From positions 16,247 through 80,246 of the forward strand of contig JAVXUO010002525.1 of the NCBI GenBank assembly GCA_033065855.1: a DNA stretch of 64,000 nt, given 5' to 3'. Below are positions 38,006 through 49,723 of the stretch, in pieces. The position numbers and the translations under genes were made by a program. The notes below the pieces were generated by a model, which did no database searches, had not been told where the DNA came from, and saw only the letters and a list, made by a program, of their open reading frames with translations. The DNA comes from Escallonia rubra. Its lineage: Eukaryota > Streptophyta > Magnoliopsida > Escalloniales > Escalloniaceae. How positions within the stretch are numbered: the stretch's first letter is position 1; the number at the start of each line of letters is the position of its first letter.

Positions 38006-40608
38006 ATGCATACCCTGTTGGTCCACTACTGTAACATAGCCAGAGAGATTGAGAATGTAGATCCAGACAGATACAATTACATGGACTTGCTAAGTGATGC
38101 AACTGAGCTATGTTTGAAAGACCTCCCCCCTAGGCTAGGTTTATGCATTGACATGTACTTCATGTTGCCTGGAACTCAGGTCAGGACTGAAATAAATTCT
38201 GATAAGGCTTTAGTGGACATGTTTGCACTATATGAGAACTCTAAGGATATACATGTCTACTTAGAGATTGATAGGACTGAACCTGGGGCAGTTTGTTATC
38301 CAGAACCAAGTAGTCAGGCAGCTAGAAATGAGGACTTGAATGAAGTAGTAGAAAGTGAAGGGGACAGCAGTGATGAAGAAGAAGGAAGTGGGGGGGGGGG
38401 GAATACATTTGTCCAGTGATGATTCTGAGGACTTTGATTGGCAAGGAGTAGGAGTGAGTGAGAGTGATGAAGAGTCAGGGACTAATGATGAAGACACTGA
38501 GAAAGATGATGATAAGCCAAGTGATGAAAAGTTGTCAGAATGTGATGATGATGAACAAACCCCCTTGTACAACAGTGATGAGAATGTAGATGTGGCAACA
38601 ATAAATGTAGACAGATTTATGAGTGGGAAGTTGTTTCAACACAAGGAAGGGGAAACAATTGAACTGCATCAGGGTTTATTGTTTGAAGATGTAGATCATT
38701 TTAGGGCAACTTTGAAATACTATACCATTGAGAATGGGTTTAAACTGGTGAGAGACAAGAATGAGAAGACAAGGGTGGCTGCTCATTGTGGTAGCTCTGG
38801 ATGTGCCTGGAGAATATGTGCAACCAGTATCCCTGATGGCACAACATTTAAAATTAAGAAGTGTGGCCCTCAACACACTTGTGTGATGGCCACTACTAAT
38901 AAAGAAGCCAACTCCACTTGGATCTCAGAGAAGATGTTTAAATACATTAGGGGAAATCCTAACATCAGTTTGGGTGGTCTGCAAGAATTGTTGGCTGAGA
39001 AGCTTGGTGAAGAGGCCCATAGAATGCAGCTCTATAGGGCCAAAAGGAAGGCACTAGAAAAAAATAGAAGGGTCTCATGCTGAGTCATATAAGAAGTTGT
39101 GGAGGTATGGGCATGAAGTGATGAGGACTAACCCTGGTAGCTTGTTCAAGCTTGAAACTCAGAGGGTTAGTCCTAACTTGGATTTGCCTCACTTCCATAG
39201 GCTCTTCTTCTCATTTACAGCTATCCAAGATGGCTTTAGACATGCTTGTAGGCCCTTTCTTACAGTTGATGGATGTCATCTCAAGGGGCCTTTTGGAGGT
39301 GTGTTATTGGCTGCTGTGGGTCTTGATGGGAATAATGGGTTGTTCCCTGTGGCTTTTACTGTGGTTAAGAGTGAGAACACACAAAGCTGGAGGTTTTTTC
39401 TACATCATTTATTCAGCATAATTGGGGATGGTTCTGGAGCTAAGCCATGGGTATTTATGTCTGATGGCCAAAAGGGTATTGAGAATGCCTTAGCTGAGAT
39501 CATACCACAGGCAAGTCACAGGAGGTGCTGCAGGCATCTCTACTGTAACTTCAAGGCTAAGTACCCTGGCATCAAGTTGAAAGCATATTTCTGGGCTGCT
39601 GTGAAGGCATATAATGTTGATGACTTTAACCTTGCCATGGGTCAAATGAAGGACCACTCACCAGAAGCAGCTGAGTGGTTGAGTGGGCATAGGTTAGAGA
39701 GTTGGGCTAGGCACACTTTTGACCATGCTGTTAAGAATGAGCATGTAACTAGCAACATTGTTGAGTCCTTCAATAATTGGCTAGGGAACTTGAGAGAAAA
39801 AACATGTGCTATCTTTAGTTGATACTATTAGAACTAGGTTGATGTCCAAGGTGCATGAAAGTTTTGAAAATGCTGCCTCTTGGGATGGTAAGGTAGCTCC
39901 CAAGATTGTGAAAAAATGCAACCAAGCCATTGCTCAGTCTAGGCATTGTAGCATAGTGATGTGTGCTGGGGGTACAGAATTTGAGGTGGTTGATCTTGGG
40001 AAGGTGCATGTGGTTGATCTTCAAAGGAGGAGTTGTTGTTGTAGGGTTTGGAATATAACTGGCATACCTTGCAAGCATGCAGCAGCATGCATCAATCCTA
40101 GGAGAATGGAAGTATTAGATTTTGTGGATGTATGCTACAATAGGGACACATACTTGAAGACCTATGGTGGGGTCATGCACCCAGTGCATGATGAGTCCCA
40201 ATGGCAGCCTGCTCCAGGGGATCCCTTGCAACCTCCACCATTAAAAAGCTTGCCAGGAAGGCCAAGAAAAGAGAGGAAAAGGGCTTGCTGATGAACCTGC
40301 TAAGGAAGGCAAGAGGTCATGCACCATAAAATGTGCAATTTGTAAGGAAATTAGGCACAACAAAAGGACCTGTCAAAGGGCACCTATGAGAGGCATTAGT
40401 AAAGGCACTGCTGCAGCTGGTGGCAGCCAAACTGGAGGCAATCAAGTGGGAGGCAATCAAGTTAGCATGAATTTGGATGTAAGTATACTAACTGTGGTTT
40501 TGATTTTGGTTTACTGTGATTTAGTTTACTTTTGACTAAATGTAGTTTTGAATTTTTGAACAGGGAGGACCTGCTGTGGGGGGTCCTAGTCAAGGAACCA
40601 TGCCTTAG
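38006..40608 (+). pseudogene. mudrA: MuDR-type MULE transposase, four frame breaks
   Basis: The transposase cuts and joins the element ends by a DDE mechanism. The N-terminus starts MHTLLVHYCNIAREIENVDP, followed by an acidic linker. The MuDR DNA-binding domain is at about 38690-38880 (FRATLKYYTIENGFKLVRDK, with C-x-C-H zinc ligands). The MULE transposase core covers 39230-39790, with the DDE residues in TVDGCHLKG, FMSDGQKGIENA and NIVESFNNW. The SWIM zinc finger is CCCRVWNITGIPCKHAAAC (about 40030-40090), followed by a CCHC knuckle (CAICKEIRHNKRTC, about 40330-40370). A likely last intron (40481 to about 40563) precedes a TAG at 40606-40608. Frame breaks fall at a 12-G run (38390-38401), a 7-A run (39058-39064), a 6-A run (39797-39802) and near 40276-40283. 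All other sequence is conserved. Confidence 0.93.
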
Positions 40609-41527
40609 CTGCTGCTAGTGTGCATCATTTTGTGTACATACATGGTGAAGATTCATTTTGTGAAGATCATTTTGTGAAGATTACAGAAACTGTGCAGATT
40701 CTTTTTGTGAAGCTTATTGAAGACTTTGAAAATGGTGTTAATTGCTGTGACTGAAGACAAATTTTTGAAGTTAAAGTCATAGTGGGAATAGGTTAACTGT
40801 AGGTTACAGTTAGGTTGACTACAATATTCAAATTGTAAACTTTAGGTTTTAGTCAACATTAATGCTTTTAATCATGTTTATCAACATTTGGATGATGTAA
40901 ACATTTGGATGATGTAAACTTTATTTGCACAATGTTAACATTTGGATGATGAATGATGTTATTATTGAACTATGTGTACTTAGTTTTAGTATGTTGCTCA
41001 GGATTGAGATCTTACTTATTTGCACAAAATGTGAAGTGTGTTAGAAGCATTGGTTAGGGCAGGTTGTGCTTGTGTTTGAGTTTGAAAATTGCAGCTGGTA
41101 GAATTTGTGCATGGTTGGAACAAGTTGTGTATTTGAATAGTCATACTTTTGAGCATATTGGTAACTTGTTGGGGACTTGGTTTGTGTATTGTCTTGGGGA
41201 TTGAATTGAGCAGGTTGTGACCTGCATTTTGTGGTTGGACCATTTGAGTAGGTTGATTGCTTGTGGTCTTTGTGCAATGTGCACAAACCACAAGCCCCCT
41301 TAAGAAGGCATAGATACTCCATTTGCTTAGAAAATAGATAACCAACCTCTTCATTTGCCTATAAAATATATAACCAACATGTTCATTTCCCTACAAAATT
41401 TCATTGCAGCCATAGATACTTAATTCAAATATCATTACATTCATTACATGAACCCTAGAAAATTCGAGAGTACCATTTATCTCTTAAGGCTACATTGGTT
41501 GCATTACATAACAATAGACCACATTCA

Positions 41528-42034
41528 TCATTTGTTAATGACAAAAACTATCATCAACATACACATCCATGATGAAATTAAAGAACTAATAACCAACATC
41601 TTCAACATTGCTTGATTAGACTCAATTAGCTGTAATTTTTTACTGCTTTCAGCCTCATTTGCCTCAAGCAAGTGCATCCTTGATTCTTCATTGGTTTCAT
41701 GCCTTCGAATTTCTTCATAAACATCAGGTCAACAGATGATTGACCTTCCACTTGGCTTCAATGTTGCTCTATCAGGATTGCACCAACTAAACATGTTACA
41801 ACCACCACTTGCACAAGTGAAGAACAACTTCCCCTTGCTTGGCTTCTCATCAGATTCAAAAATTCTAAGACTTGCTCTCTTTCTACACCAGTAACTTATG
41901 TAGTTAAACCTTAGATCCAACCATTCCTCACCATTTCCTGACCTTGACAAGAATGAAGTGAAGGAAGAAAGGGAGGAAGAAGGAGAAAGAAATGGGTCTG
42001 CAGAAGAGAAAGAGAATGAAGAAGATGAAGAAGA
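41528..42034 (-). pseudogene. GRF-type zinc-finger protein with C-terminal membrane anchor, inside the MULE
   Basis: On the - strand a serine-rich stretch (SSSLSSFTSFLSRSG) leads into WCRKRASLRIFESDEKPSKG and FFTCASGGCNMFSWCNP, the CxC...C...C layout of a GRF zinc finger. After an in-frame TGA at 41729-41731 the same frame goes on as PDVYEEIRRHETNEESRMHL, a likely coiled coil, and ends in a hydrophobic tail (MLKMLVISSLISSWMCMLMI) before TGA at 41528-41530. Plant proteins with a GRF finger, coiled coil and tail anchor are common in MULEs; their role is unknown. No ATG is found in frame before the upstream stop, so start and function are doubtful. Confidence 0.7.
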
Positions 42035-42689
42035 AAAACCCTAAGGGGTAAGAGGGGTTTTATTCAAGAAAGGGAGGGCATTTTGGGGATGAAAAATCCA
42101 AAAAGTAAAGTGTCAGAGCATCTTTAGACGGAGTTAGGGTCTCTGTCAATTTTGTGGGGCTTCGTGAAATACGGGTACAAACCTCAGGGGAGCGGAGTGT
42201 AATTTTCAAAAGATATGGGGATCCGTGTGTAATTTAGGGTAAACCTCAGGGGTGCCGTGAGTAATTAACCCTAAGAATTAAACTAATGAATAACGTAACT
42301 ATTGAAATAACATAACTATTGAATACGTTAATACTATAATTAGAGTAACTATTGAATTTGTTAATACTCTAAGAATTAAACTAAAAATGAAAGAACTCAA
42401 CTTGATCAATTCGTGTTTTTTTGTAATCTAGAGATTTGGAAGAATGATGAATCAGAACGGAGAATATTATAATGGTCGATGACATAGAGAATAAAGAATA
42501 CAATAAAAAGAAACCCTAATTAATTAGTTATGATATAATAGCATTTTTGTAAATATGTGAAATGTGAGTATTTATTATTGAAATAACTAAAAAAAAAATT
42601 CCAAAAGAGTTGGGGGGTGTCGTGCCAAACCACCCCCCCAGTCATGCAAGAGCTCTGCCACTAATTGGCTAATCACTTGCATACAACCT

Positions 42690-43330
42690 TCCATTAAGGC
42701 TTGTTTACGCTAAAAAATTCTGGTATTTCTCTCGAGCCAAATCCCATAAATGATCACTCTAACTATCAGCTTGCATAGCCTAGCGTAAAAGCTTTTTCCC
42801 CTGCATTGTGTGGCAGTGTCTTGTAAAAAGTGATGCGATGAATTTAAGGGTATATTCTGCTTCATTTTGCTTAAAGCTGCTCTCCACATGCCTTGTGCAA
42901 ATGAACATTGCACAAATAAATGGTCCTGTCTCAGGTTGGCTGTGGCACATTACACATTGATCATCTTGGATAACATTCCGAGCTATTGATTTTGCCATGG
43001 TTCTTAACCCCCTTGCATAGTAACCACAAAATCGGAGCACATCTAGGTATATGCCCCTGAAACTATATCAATTTTCACCATGCTGGCTTGGGTGCTCTGG
43101 TTTTTATCTCTTCCCAGGCAGTTTTGATACTAAAATCTCTATTAGAGCTTAACTTCCATGTTATTTGACCATGATGATTGACATCAGGGGCTGCCTTGCT
43201 GGCCAATACACTATTGACATTTCTTAGGTCGTCTGATCTAGCAAGTAGTAATTGCCATGCACCATCCCGGATAACGGCACTCATCTTTTCATTGATGTGC
43301 AGTCCAGAGTCATAGACCATTCTCTAGCCA
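42690..43330 (-). mobile_element. LINE (L1-type) 3' fragment with RT zinc-binding domain, copy A
   Basis: Read on the - strand: MVYDSGLHINEKMSAVIRDG, WKLSSNRDFSIKTAWEEIKT, then LRFCGYYARGLRTMAKSIAR, CVMCHSQPET, CSFAQGMWRAALSKMK and VIIYGIWLERNTRIF. This is the zinc-binding region (zf-RVT) found after the reverse transcriptase in plant LINEs. It is broken by frame changes, and only this C-terminal part is present. The duplicate is at about 56450-57080. Confidence 0.82.
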
Positions 43331-43332
43331 TA

Positions 43333-45108
43333 CTAGCTAAAAGACCCGTGCAAATGCACGGGTTGAAATGGAATTTGGTCGGGTTGAGAGACAATTTGAT
43401 TTTCTCGTCAACCATATATAATAGCCAATTATGTTTTAAATTTAAAGAGTAATAAATAGAATGACTTTCACTAAGGTAATGCATATATACATGATAAAAC
43501 ATAATAATTGAAATCACTCATGTATATCAATTTTATGAATAAATTAACCCACTACCTAAAATGATTAGAATAATATTGACGGCAACTGTGTAAAATACTA
43601 AAAATGTATCTCACTTTGATGCATCATCATGCTAATTGATTATATCAATGTATCTAAAACTACTGTCAAGGTAAAATTGTATCGAGTTTTTGTTAACATG
43701 ATAATTTTCTAGTTCTTGGGCTGAGATGTACTTTATGGTCGGGTTAAAAGACAATTTGGTTTTCTCTTCAATCGTATAGGTTTTCTCGTCAATCATATAT
43801 TATAGCATAGTTGATCATTTTTTAAATTAAAAGAATAACAAATAGAAATAATTTCACCATGGTAACGCGCACATATATACATGATAAAACATAATAATCC
43901 AAATCACTCATGTATACGATTAGAATAATACTGACAATAACTGTTTAAAATACTGAAAATGTATCTCATTTTGGTGCATTATTATGCTAATAGATTAAAT
44001 TAATGTATCTAAAACTATTGTCAAGGTAAAATGTATCGAGTTTTCATTACGTACCGTAATAATTCTTTATATCCTTCTTTAATTGTTATGTATTAGAATT
44101 TAGTCACTATCATTTGCATAGTTATATCAGGATCGCATAATATGTTGTGGGTGAGGCTATTCACACTGAGAAAAATAAAACAAAATTATCATGTATGGTT
44201 CAAATAATTTATCACTATGTGATTTGATTAAAAGAAATGTCAAATGGAGAAAAAAAAATTATTCATGCCTAGCTTATCATACTTATACATGTACAGAAAA
44301 CCTAATATTTTGTTTCTCATAAAAAAAAAGGGCTTTGAATTAAGATCTATGAAATTTTGTTGGCAACATATAAATAGAGAATTACAGTTAAATTAGACTT
44401 CCATATTGTTTTGTAATCGTCATTTTTCTTTTTATACTCAGGATTATTTATAGCATTAATGTTGAAGTGTACAGAATAAAGTATTTAAAAAGTAAAGCAT
44501 GAAATAAATAATTAATTATTTCATACGAAATAATAATTTCACTTTATTTTAATATGCTAGCACTAATTTTATTTTTGTATAAAAAGGGAGCTTTAGAAGT
44601 TAAACATTCAAGAAATCAAACACAACTATATGTTTTTTTCACTTATTTACTTACTCACAGTTGAATGAAATTTTTTCCAATACTCTATCTAAATAACTGT
44701 ATGCATCTTCTTATTTTTCAACTTTACTTTATGGCTCATATCATTGATCAACATATATACTTTATAGATGTTTCTGACATTAGCTGAATATTATTGTCGA
44801 ATTAGATACAACTTATAGTCTCTGCATTGAAAATCTTAAAAGAAGGTAAAAAAAGCACAAACTATTTATTTAGTAAATTATTATGTAGACTTAAATAACC
44901 TACTAATATGTGCCGTGAAATTAGAGTTTCAAACAGAAATAGAAACACGTGGAGCTATTTTACTTAATTTCAAATAAACATCCACTTAAAATATAAATTA
45001 ACTTTATAAAGAGATAATAATGTTGTTTAGTAGTAGTATCTGAGTTTATTGTCACAACAACTATCATTTTCAACCACCGTCACTGCATATCACAACTATC
45101 ATTACGTC
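43333..45108 (-). mobile_element. Helitron 3' end and adjoining AT-rich body, copy A
   Basis: On the - strand the sequence ends with the hairpin ACCCGTGC-ATTT-GCACGGGT (43344-43363) and then TCTTTTAGCTAG, with CTAG at 43333-43336 followed by T. Hairpin, CTRR end and a 3'-flanking T are the marks of a Helitron 3' terminus. The body continues to the right into AT-rich DNA. The 5' TC end is not identified, so the right limit given is the duplication junction and not a known element end. Confidence 0.7.
43372..44045. repeat. about 355-bp internal tandem duplication in the Helitron-associated region
   Basis: Landmarks such as gtcgggtt...agacaattt (43379 and 43739) and aaaatgtatctca (43601 and 43956) recur 355-360 bp apart. 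Copy B has a first unit at 57118 onward and a shortened second unit. Confidence 0.85.
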
Positions 45109-45233
45109 AATAATTTTCTATGCTATTCTTAATCATGAAAAACACCGCAACAAGCAAAGAAATTTTACAAGGAGGATTGTTTTTAAGTGAGAGTTATTTG
45201 TTTTGAATGTTAGCTTTTGAATTTCATACTTAC

Positions 45234-46077
45234 TTGAATCCTGGAGTCTTTGATGGCCAATCGTTATCATCAGAGAGAAGGAAGACATCCTCCCAGTCCA
45301 CATTCTCCAGCTTGTCCCCGCTTTTCTTTTGAACCAACTCATCCAACAACTGAACTGGTGTCGACTCCTTAAAACTTTCTTCTCTTTCCATCTTGTAGCA
45401 CTGGGAGGAGACCTTCTTCACCCTCTCGAAGAGCTCTTCCGGAATTCCATGGTTTACAAACTATAACAAAAGTTGGGTCTGGTTAATGTTGTTGGAAGGT
45501 AATTTTGAAAATCTTGAAAATAACTCGGAGCAACGTGTCTAGATCTTCTAAAGTGTCATAGGTACGTGATCTACTAAGATGTGCTTAGAAAGTTGAGAGT
45601 CTAGATTCTAGGAATGTAATTGATGTGGGGAGAGACTAGAAATATCTCTAACATACTATCATTGGTGAATACATACTGCTTTGTTGTGCGAAATTTCTAA
45701 TACATATCCTTGTGTTTCTCATCAAGGTTTTGCGAAACAAGGAAAACAATGTCATCCGACCTAGGTTGATTGCATATTTTTATATGCATCTCTCAGTTTC
45801 GTTCATCAATAACTTCAGTACGTCTAGAACATGACTCTTTTGTAGATGTGCTTACACTACGAAAGATGTTATCTATGTGTGTGTGTGTGTAGATTATGAT
45901 TTGAGCAGGTTGCAGGAAGGTGTGCCTCATGCAACATGATTTTGAAATTTTCAACTTAACATGTCACTAATGCACCTGGAAAAATCCCCATTCTTCACAC
46001 CCGTTGGCTATCTGAGCCATCGTCTTGGCCCTCTCCTCCCCACTGAGCTTCGAGAAATCAATCACCCGGATCGCCAT
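45234..46077 (-). pseudogene. ACO5: ACC oxidase duplicate truncated after exon 2 (copy B)
   Basis: Exon 1 (46077-45976) reads [20 protein letters not shown] and exon 2 (45460-45234) is nearly identical to the full gene, with intact splice sites. TATA box, leader and upstream region are also copied. Exon 3, with both iron-binding histidines, the aspartate and the RxS site, is missing because the duplication breakpoint lies in intron 2. Downstream there is only the Helitron-type AT-rich DNA of copy A. Pro-4 is Arg and Gly-12 is Ser relative to the full copy. It cannot encode a working enzyme. Confidence 0.95.
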
Positions 46078-46085
46078 AGAAGTAA

Positions 46086-46121
<36 letters not shown>

Positions 46122-46182
46122 GTGTTGAAGTGTAGGATTACTGACTTGGAAAGGTTGTGGTGATGGAGGAGGTTGGCAAGCC

Positions 46183-46190
46183 TATTTATA
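46183..46190 (-). promoter_or_regulatory. TATA box of the truncated ACO duplicate
   Basis: TATAAATA on the - strand is at the same distance from the ATG (46077) as in the complete gene, so the core promoter is retained. Confidence 0.65.
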
Positions 46191-47106
46191 GCCATTTTGT
46201 TAGGCTTCCCGCCACCTTGGATGTCAACTCTTAATATTTTAGCTGTTAATTTCAAGTTTAATACAGGGTAGCCGCTGGTCTAAGGTGTTGGACGGTGAGA
46301 TGGTATAAAATTATAAACAAGGTCAATGTTCTGTTAGGTATTGGTAACCCACAACAGAAGCATACACCTTCCGCCTTCAGGTGAGGCATTCTCATTGCTT
46401 TACATGTCTTTCTATACTCTTCACTTTCTACAACCCCAAGTGTTAACTTACCCAACTATTCGGAATGCAATATATTGTTCTCACTAAACTAATTAATTTG
46501 TCAGAATATATATAGGGTTATCAATGTGACTTTTAATGATTTTTCCAAGAATAACGAACTATTTTTTTATAATTTTCTCATTCAGTCCGTCTTTTGTATT
46601 TAAGTTTGTTTTGCATATGACATAGATGTCATGTTTGATACCATGTCCTGTAGCAAACCCTGTTGTAGTGGGCTGTTGCCATGTGTCATAGGAAATCAAT
46701 CCATGTCTTAGAGTCTATTGCCCTAACAGTGGATAAAAGAAAAAAGATCTTTATGTCCATTGAAGGCGTACGTGTCAATTATAGGTAATTAACATGTTAT
46801 GGACTCATTCTATAGGTGGAGATGAGCTTGGGGTATACGTGTGATCACATAGCACCCTGGTGTATAATACTACACCCTAATCTACTGGATTTTACACCGA
46901 TCTTAAAATCGTTTAAACATTGAGATATCTATAGAAAAAAATGTTAGAAGCCTCATTTAGTTATAGGTTGTACCTAAATGGGTCCTTGACATGTTATCGA
47001 TAATGTGCAAAGCGGCAGAGAGTTTGAATTTGATAAGCGTCAGAATGCGAGTTTGAGTTGGATAAGCGTCACAATACGAGTTTGGAAAGTGCATGAAGGC
47101 CTCATT

Positions 47107-48224
47107 TTAGGCACTAGGGATGGCAATTTGATCCGCACTTGGCAGATATCCGACCCGCCCCAATCCTATAGGAACGGTCTCTTTTTTTTTTCTTTATTAA
47201 CGTTGACTGGGCTATGGTGTGGGTATGGTAGTTAATTTTAAAACCCTTAACGGGTACGGATCATTTTGGTATCTAATATAACCGTCCCGTTATCCGACTC
47301 AACTCGCCCCGCATATAATAAATCCTTAATCAGATCCTAAGGTGCAATCTTAGTCATCCATCTTGCTCATATAAATAAAGGATCACAAACCTTAGCCACT
47401 ATTTCGCTTTCTCTTGTTCTCTCTTTTCCCCCGTCACACACACTCACCCATTGGCACGTCTGCTCTCCGCTGCATGGTCACCTCCTTCACAGACCACCTC
47501 AACACTTCCACTCGTCCACCGTTCTCCAATTGATTCCATATGTAATCAGTCAAGGAGCTCAATGAACCCCAGTAGCATTCGATTCTATATCTAATAGGTG
47601 AATTGCCATTTCGAGGATGGCGGCTTCTAGATAGCTAGACCAGCTCTCTCGTCTTTCACCCGATGTAACTATTTTACTCACTGTCATCTTGTTCTCAATC
47701 TATAGTGTGACTTAAGTGGATTGCCCCACTTGTATGCAGGTTGGTCGTGTGGTGTGTTAGATTTAGTGGCTGACGGTGGTGGAGGTAAGAGGCCATTCGT
47801 CGTTGGTTGCTCGTTCTCTAATATGGTGGTCGTTAGTTGGCTGTTCGTCGTTGTGTCGATTGAGCTAAGAACTCTCGGTGAATACGACTATGTTGGTGTT
47901 CTGCAGTGGTCGATGGCAGTGTGATGACCAGCGGTGGCTTCTGGCTCAGCGGTCATGGTGGTGACATGTGGTGTTGACTGCTTGTAATATGTATTTCTAT
48001 TGGTTTTAGAAAAGAAAAAAAATAAAATTACAGATCAGGCTAGGGTGGATCTGGGTGAGTTCGATTTTTTTTAAAAGTATGTCGAATCGCCGATGGTATT
48101 CCCATCCCTTGACCCGTTGGCAGGGCAGGACAGAGTCATAGTCGTGTTTGTAGGCTACCAGGGCGGGTACGAATTTGCATAATATCCGCATTCGACCAGC
48201 CCCATTGTCATTCCTATTAAGCAT
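47107..48224. mobile_element. hAT-type element, copy B (element 47115-48216)
   Basis: The ends are tagggatggcaatttg and the inverse of taggaatgacaatgg; the flanks are ttaggcac (47107-47114) and ttaagcat (48217-48224). It is orthologous to 22908-24015. Copy B preserves the left terminus better. Confidence 0.83.
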
Positions 48225-48704
48225 AGACGATAGCTAAATGTTTACATGACATCCGATGATATTTTACCAATGATAACATGACATATTACCATGGTATGTT
48301 AGCCACCACCACCGCTGGCCGCTGGCAGCTGGCCGTCGCCTCCACTGCCAGCAGCCTCCACCATTGCCGACAATTGCCGCCTCCTGCAGCCATCGCTGGC
48401 CACCACCACTCTATTTTTTAAATTCTTACTTTATCTTGATCAGCCATTGAAATCCAAATATACTCACCCAACTTAATTTTTTCTTAAAATAAAGCTCGTG
48501 GGGTTTTAAAAGCACATGAATTTTCTTGGGTTTAGTATACCCAATTCAATCAGCCCAAGTTGCACTCCTAGGTGTAGGCGACCGTTACTGTGTGAGAATG
48601 TCCCTAAGTTCGTGACAAACAGCTAACGTTTTATGAAGGTACAAAATCTTATGCAGAATGTACAGCATTCTAATTGAAACGTAAAACCCTTGTGAGCTGT
48701 TACG

Positions 48705-48857
48705 TGCATGAACAGGGGCGGACCTATGTTGTGGCAAGGGGGGCTGAAGCACCCCCTCACTTCTGAAAAAAACATTTGGTTTTCGTGAATCGCACCACCC
48801 CGTTCCCGAGACGCCGTTCCCCCATCCCCGATACCCCGTTCCCCGAGACCACAACTC

Positions 48858-48897
<40 letters not shown>

Positions 48898-49723
48898 GGT
48901 GGACAGTGGATGTAACGACTGGCGACTAGATCTGGCATATTGTCAGCGACGCCACGCGACTAAACGGTCTGAACCTACCTTGTAGATCTCCGACCGACGA
49001 CCAGATCTTGAAGAAACGGCACTCTGCTGGTGACCAAATCTTTGCGTCTTTGTTCGGCGTCCGAGTGTCTGACCACGCGGCCAGTCACTAGATCTGCTTG
49101 ACGGAGTGCCACTGCTTGACGCCGTTCGACCACGCGACCAGATCTGCTTGACGGAGTGCCTCAACCGGTCACCTGCCGGCGACCGCGAGCTGCTGCACTC
49201 ACGATTGCTGGGATTTGCTGCTGGGAATTTGTTTGTTGTATGTTGCTTCATCCCAATTTGTGGTGGAGCTGCATCCAGCCGGGGTGAATTTGTCTGTTGT
49301 GTGTTGAGTGTTGTCTACTTGAGACTTGAGTGGTTGACGGAGTGGCCCACTATTTTGATAAATTATCGTTAATTTATTGTTATTATTTATTTTATATTTG
49401 TATGTCGATGCTTATTTTACAGACTTGAGTTATTTTGCATGTATATAGACGTCAATACAAAAATATTTGTACATTAAAAGTATCATAAACTTAGAGTTTA
49501 ATTCTAAAATTTTGAGTATCGAAACATTGGTATAGTTTAATTTCAGTGATTATATAGAGATTTAGTAAAGTTCTTAAATTGCGTTTAATTCAGTGATTAT
49601 ATAGAGATTTAAAAAAATCTCCATATAATATTATGTTACTATAATTTTTTATTTTTTTTTGTGCATTCGATAGAATTTTTGCACCCCCTGAAAAAAAATT
49701 CTGGTTCCGCCCCTGTGCATGAA
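48705..49723. mobile_element. non-autonomous hAT element, copy B only (element 48713-49715)
   Basis: The 1,003-bp element has ends CAGGGGCGGACC and the inverse CAGGGGCGGAACC, and a perfect 8-bp duplication tgcatgaa (48705-48712 and 49716-49723). It contains a CT microsatellite (about 48858-48893) and GC-rich sequence but no transposase. The empty site tgcatgaa is at 24497-24504 in copy A, so the insertion followed the duplication. Confidence 0.97.

Larger units (their letters stand above)
36478..42280 (+). mobile_element. Mutator-like element (MULE) with transposase and GRF zinc-finger gene (element 36487-42271)
   Basis: The 5,785-bp element is flanked by the perfect 9-bp duplication taagaatta (36478-36486 and 42272-42280). 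Its terminal inverted repeats of about 100 bp start gggttaattactcacggca and include gaggtttaccctaaattaca on both sides. It encodes a MuDR-type transposase on + and a GRF zinc-finger membrane protein on -. It is nested in an older hAT element. Copy B has the empty site at 56054-56062. Confidence 0.97.
36163..42671. mobile_element. hAT-type element, copy A, interrupted by the MULE (element 36171-42663)
   Basis: The ends are caggggcggatcc and the inverse of tagtggcagagct, flanked by the 8-bp duplication attggcta (36163-36170 and 42664-42671). Without the nested MULE and its duplication the element is about 699 bp. The same element lies in copy B at 55731-56419, so it predates the segmental duplication. 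Confidence 0.88.

Noticed and set aside
41016-41354. Two overlapping open frames on the - strand in the MULE
   Set aside because: They lie between the transposase and GRF gene with no domain and no conserved start; probably chance.
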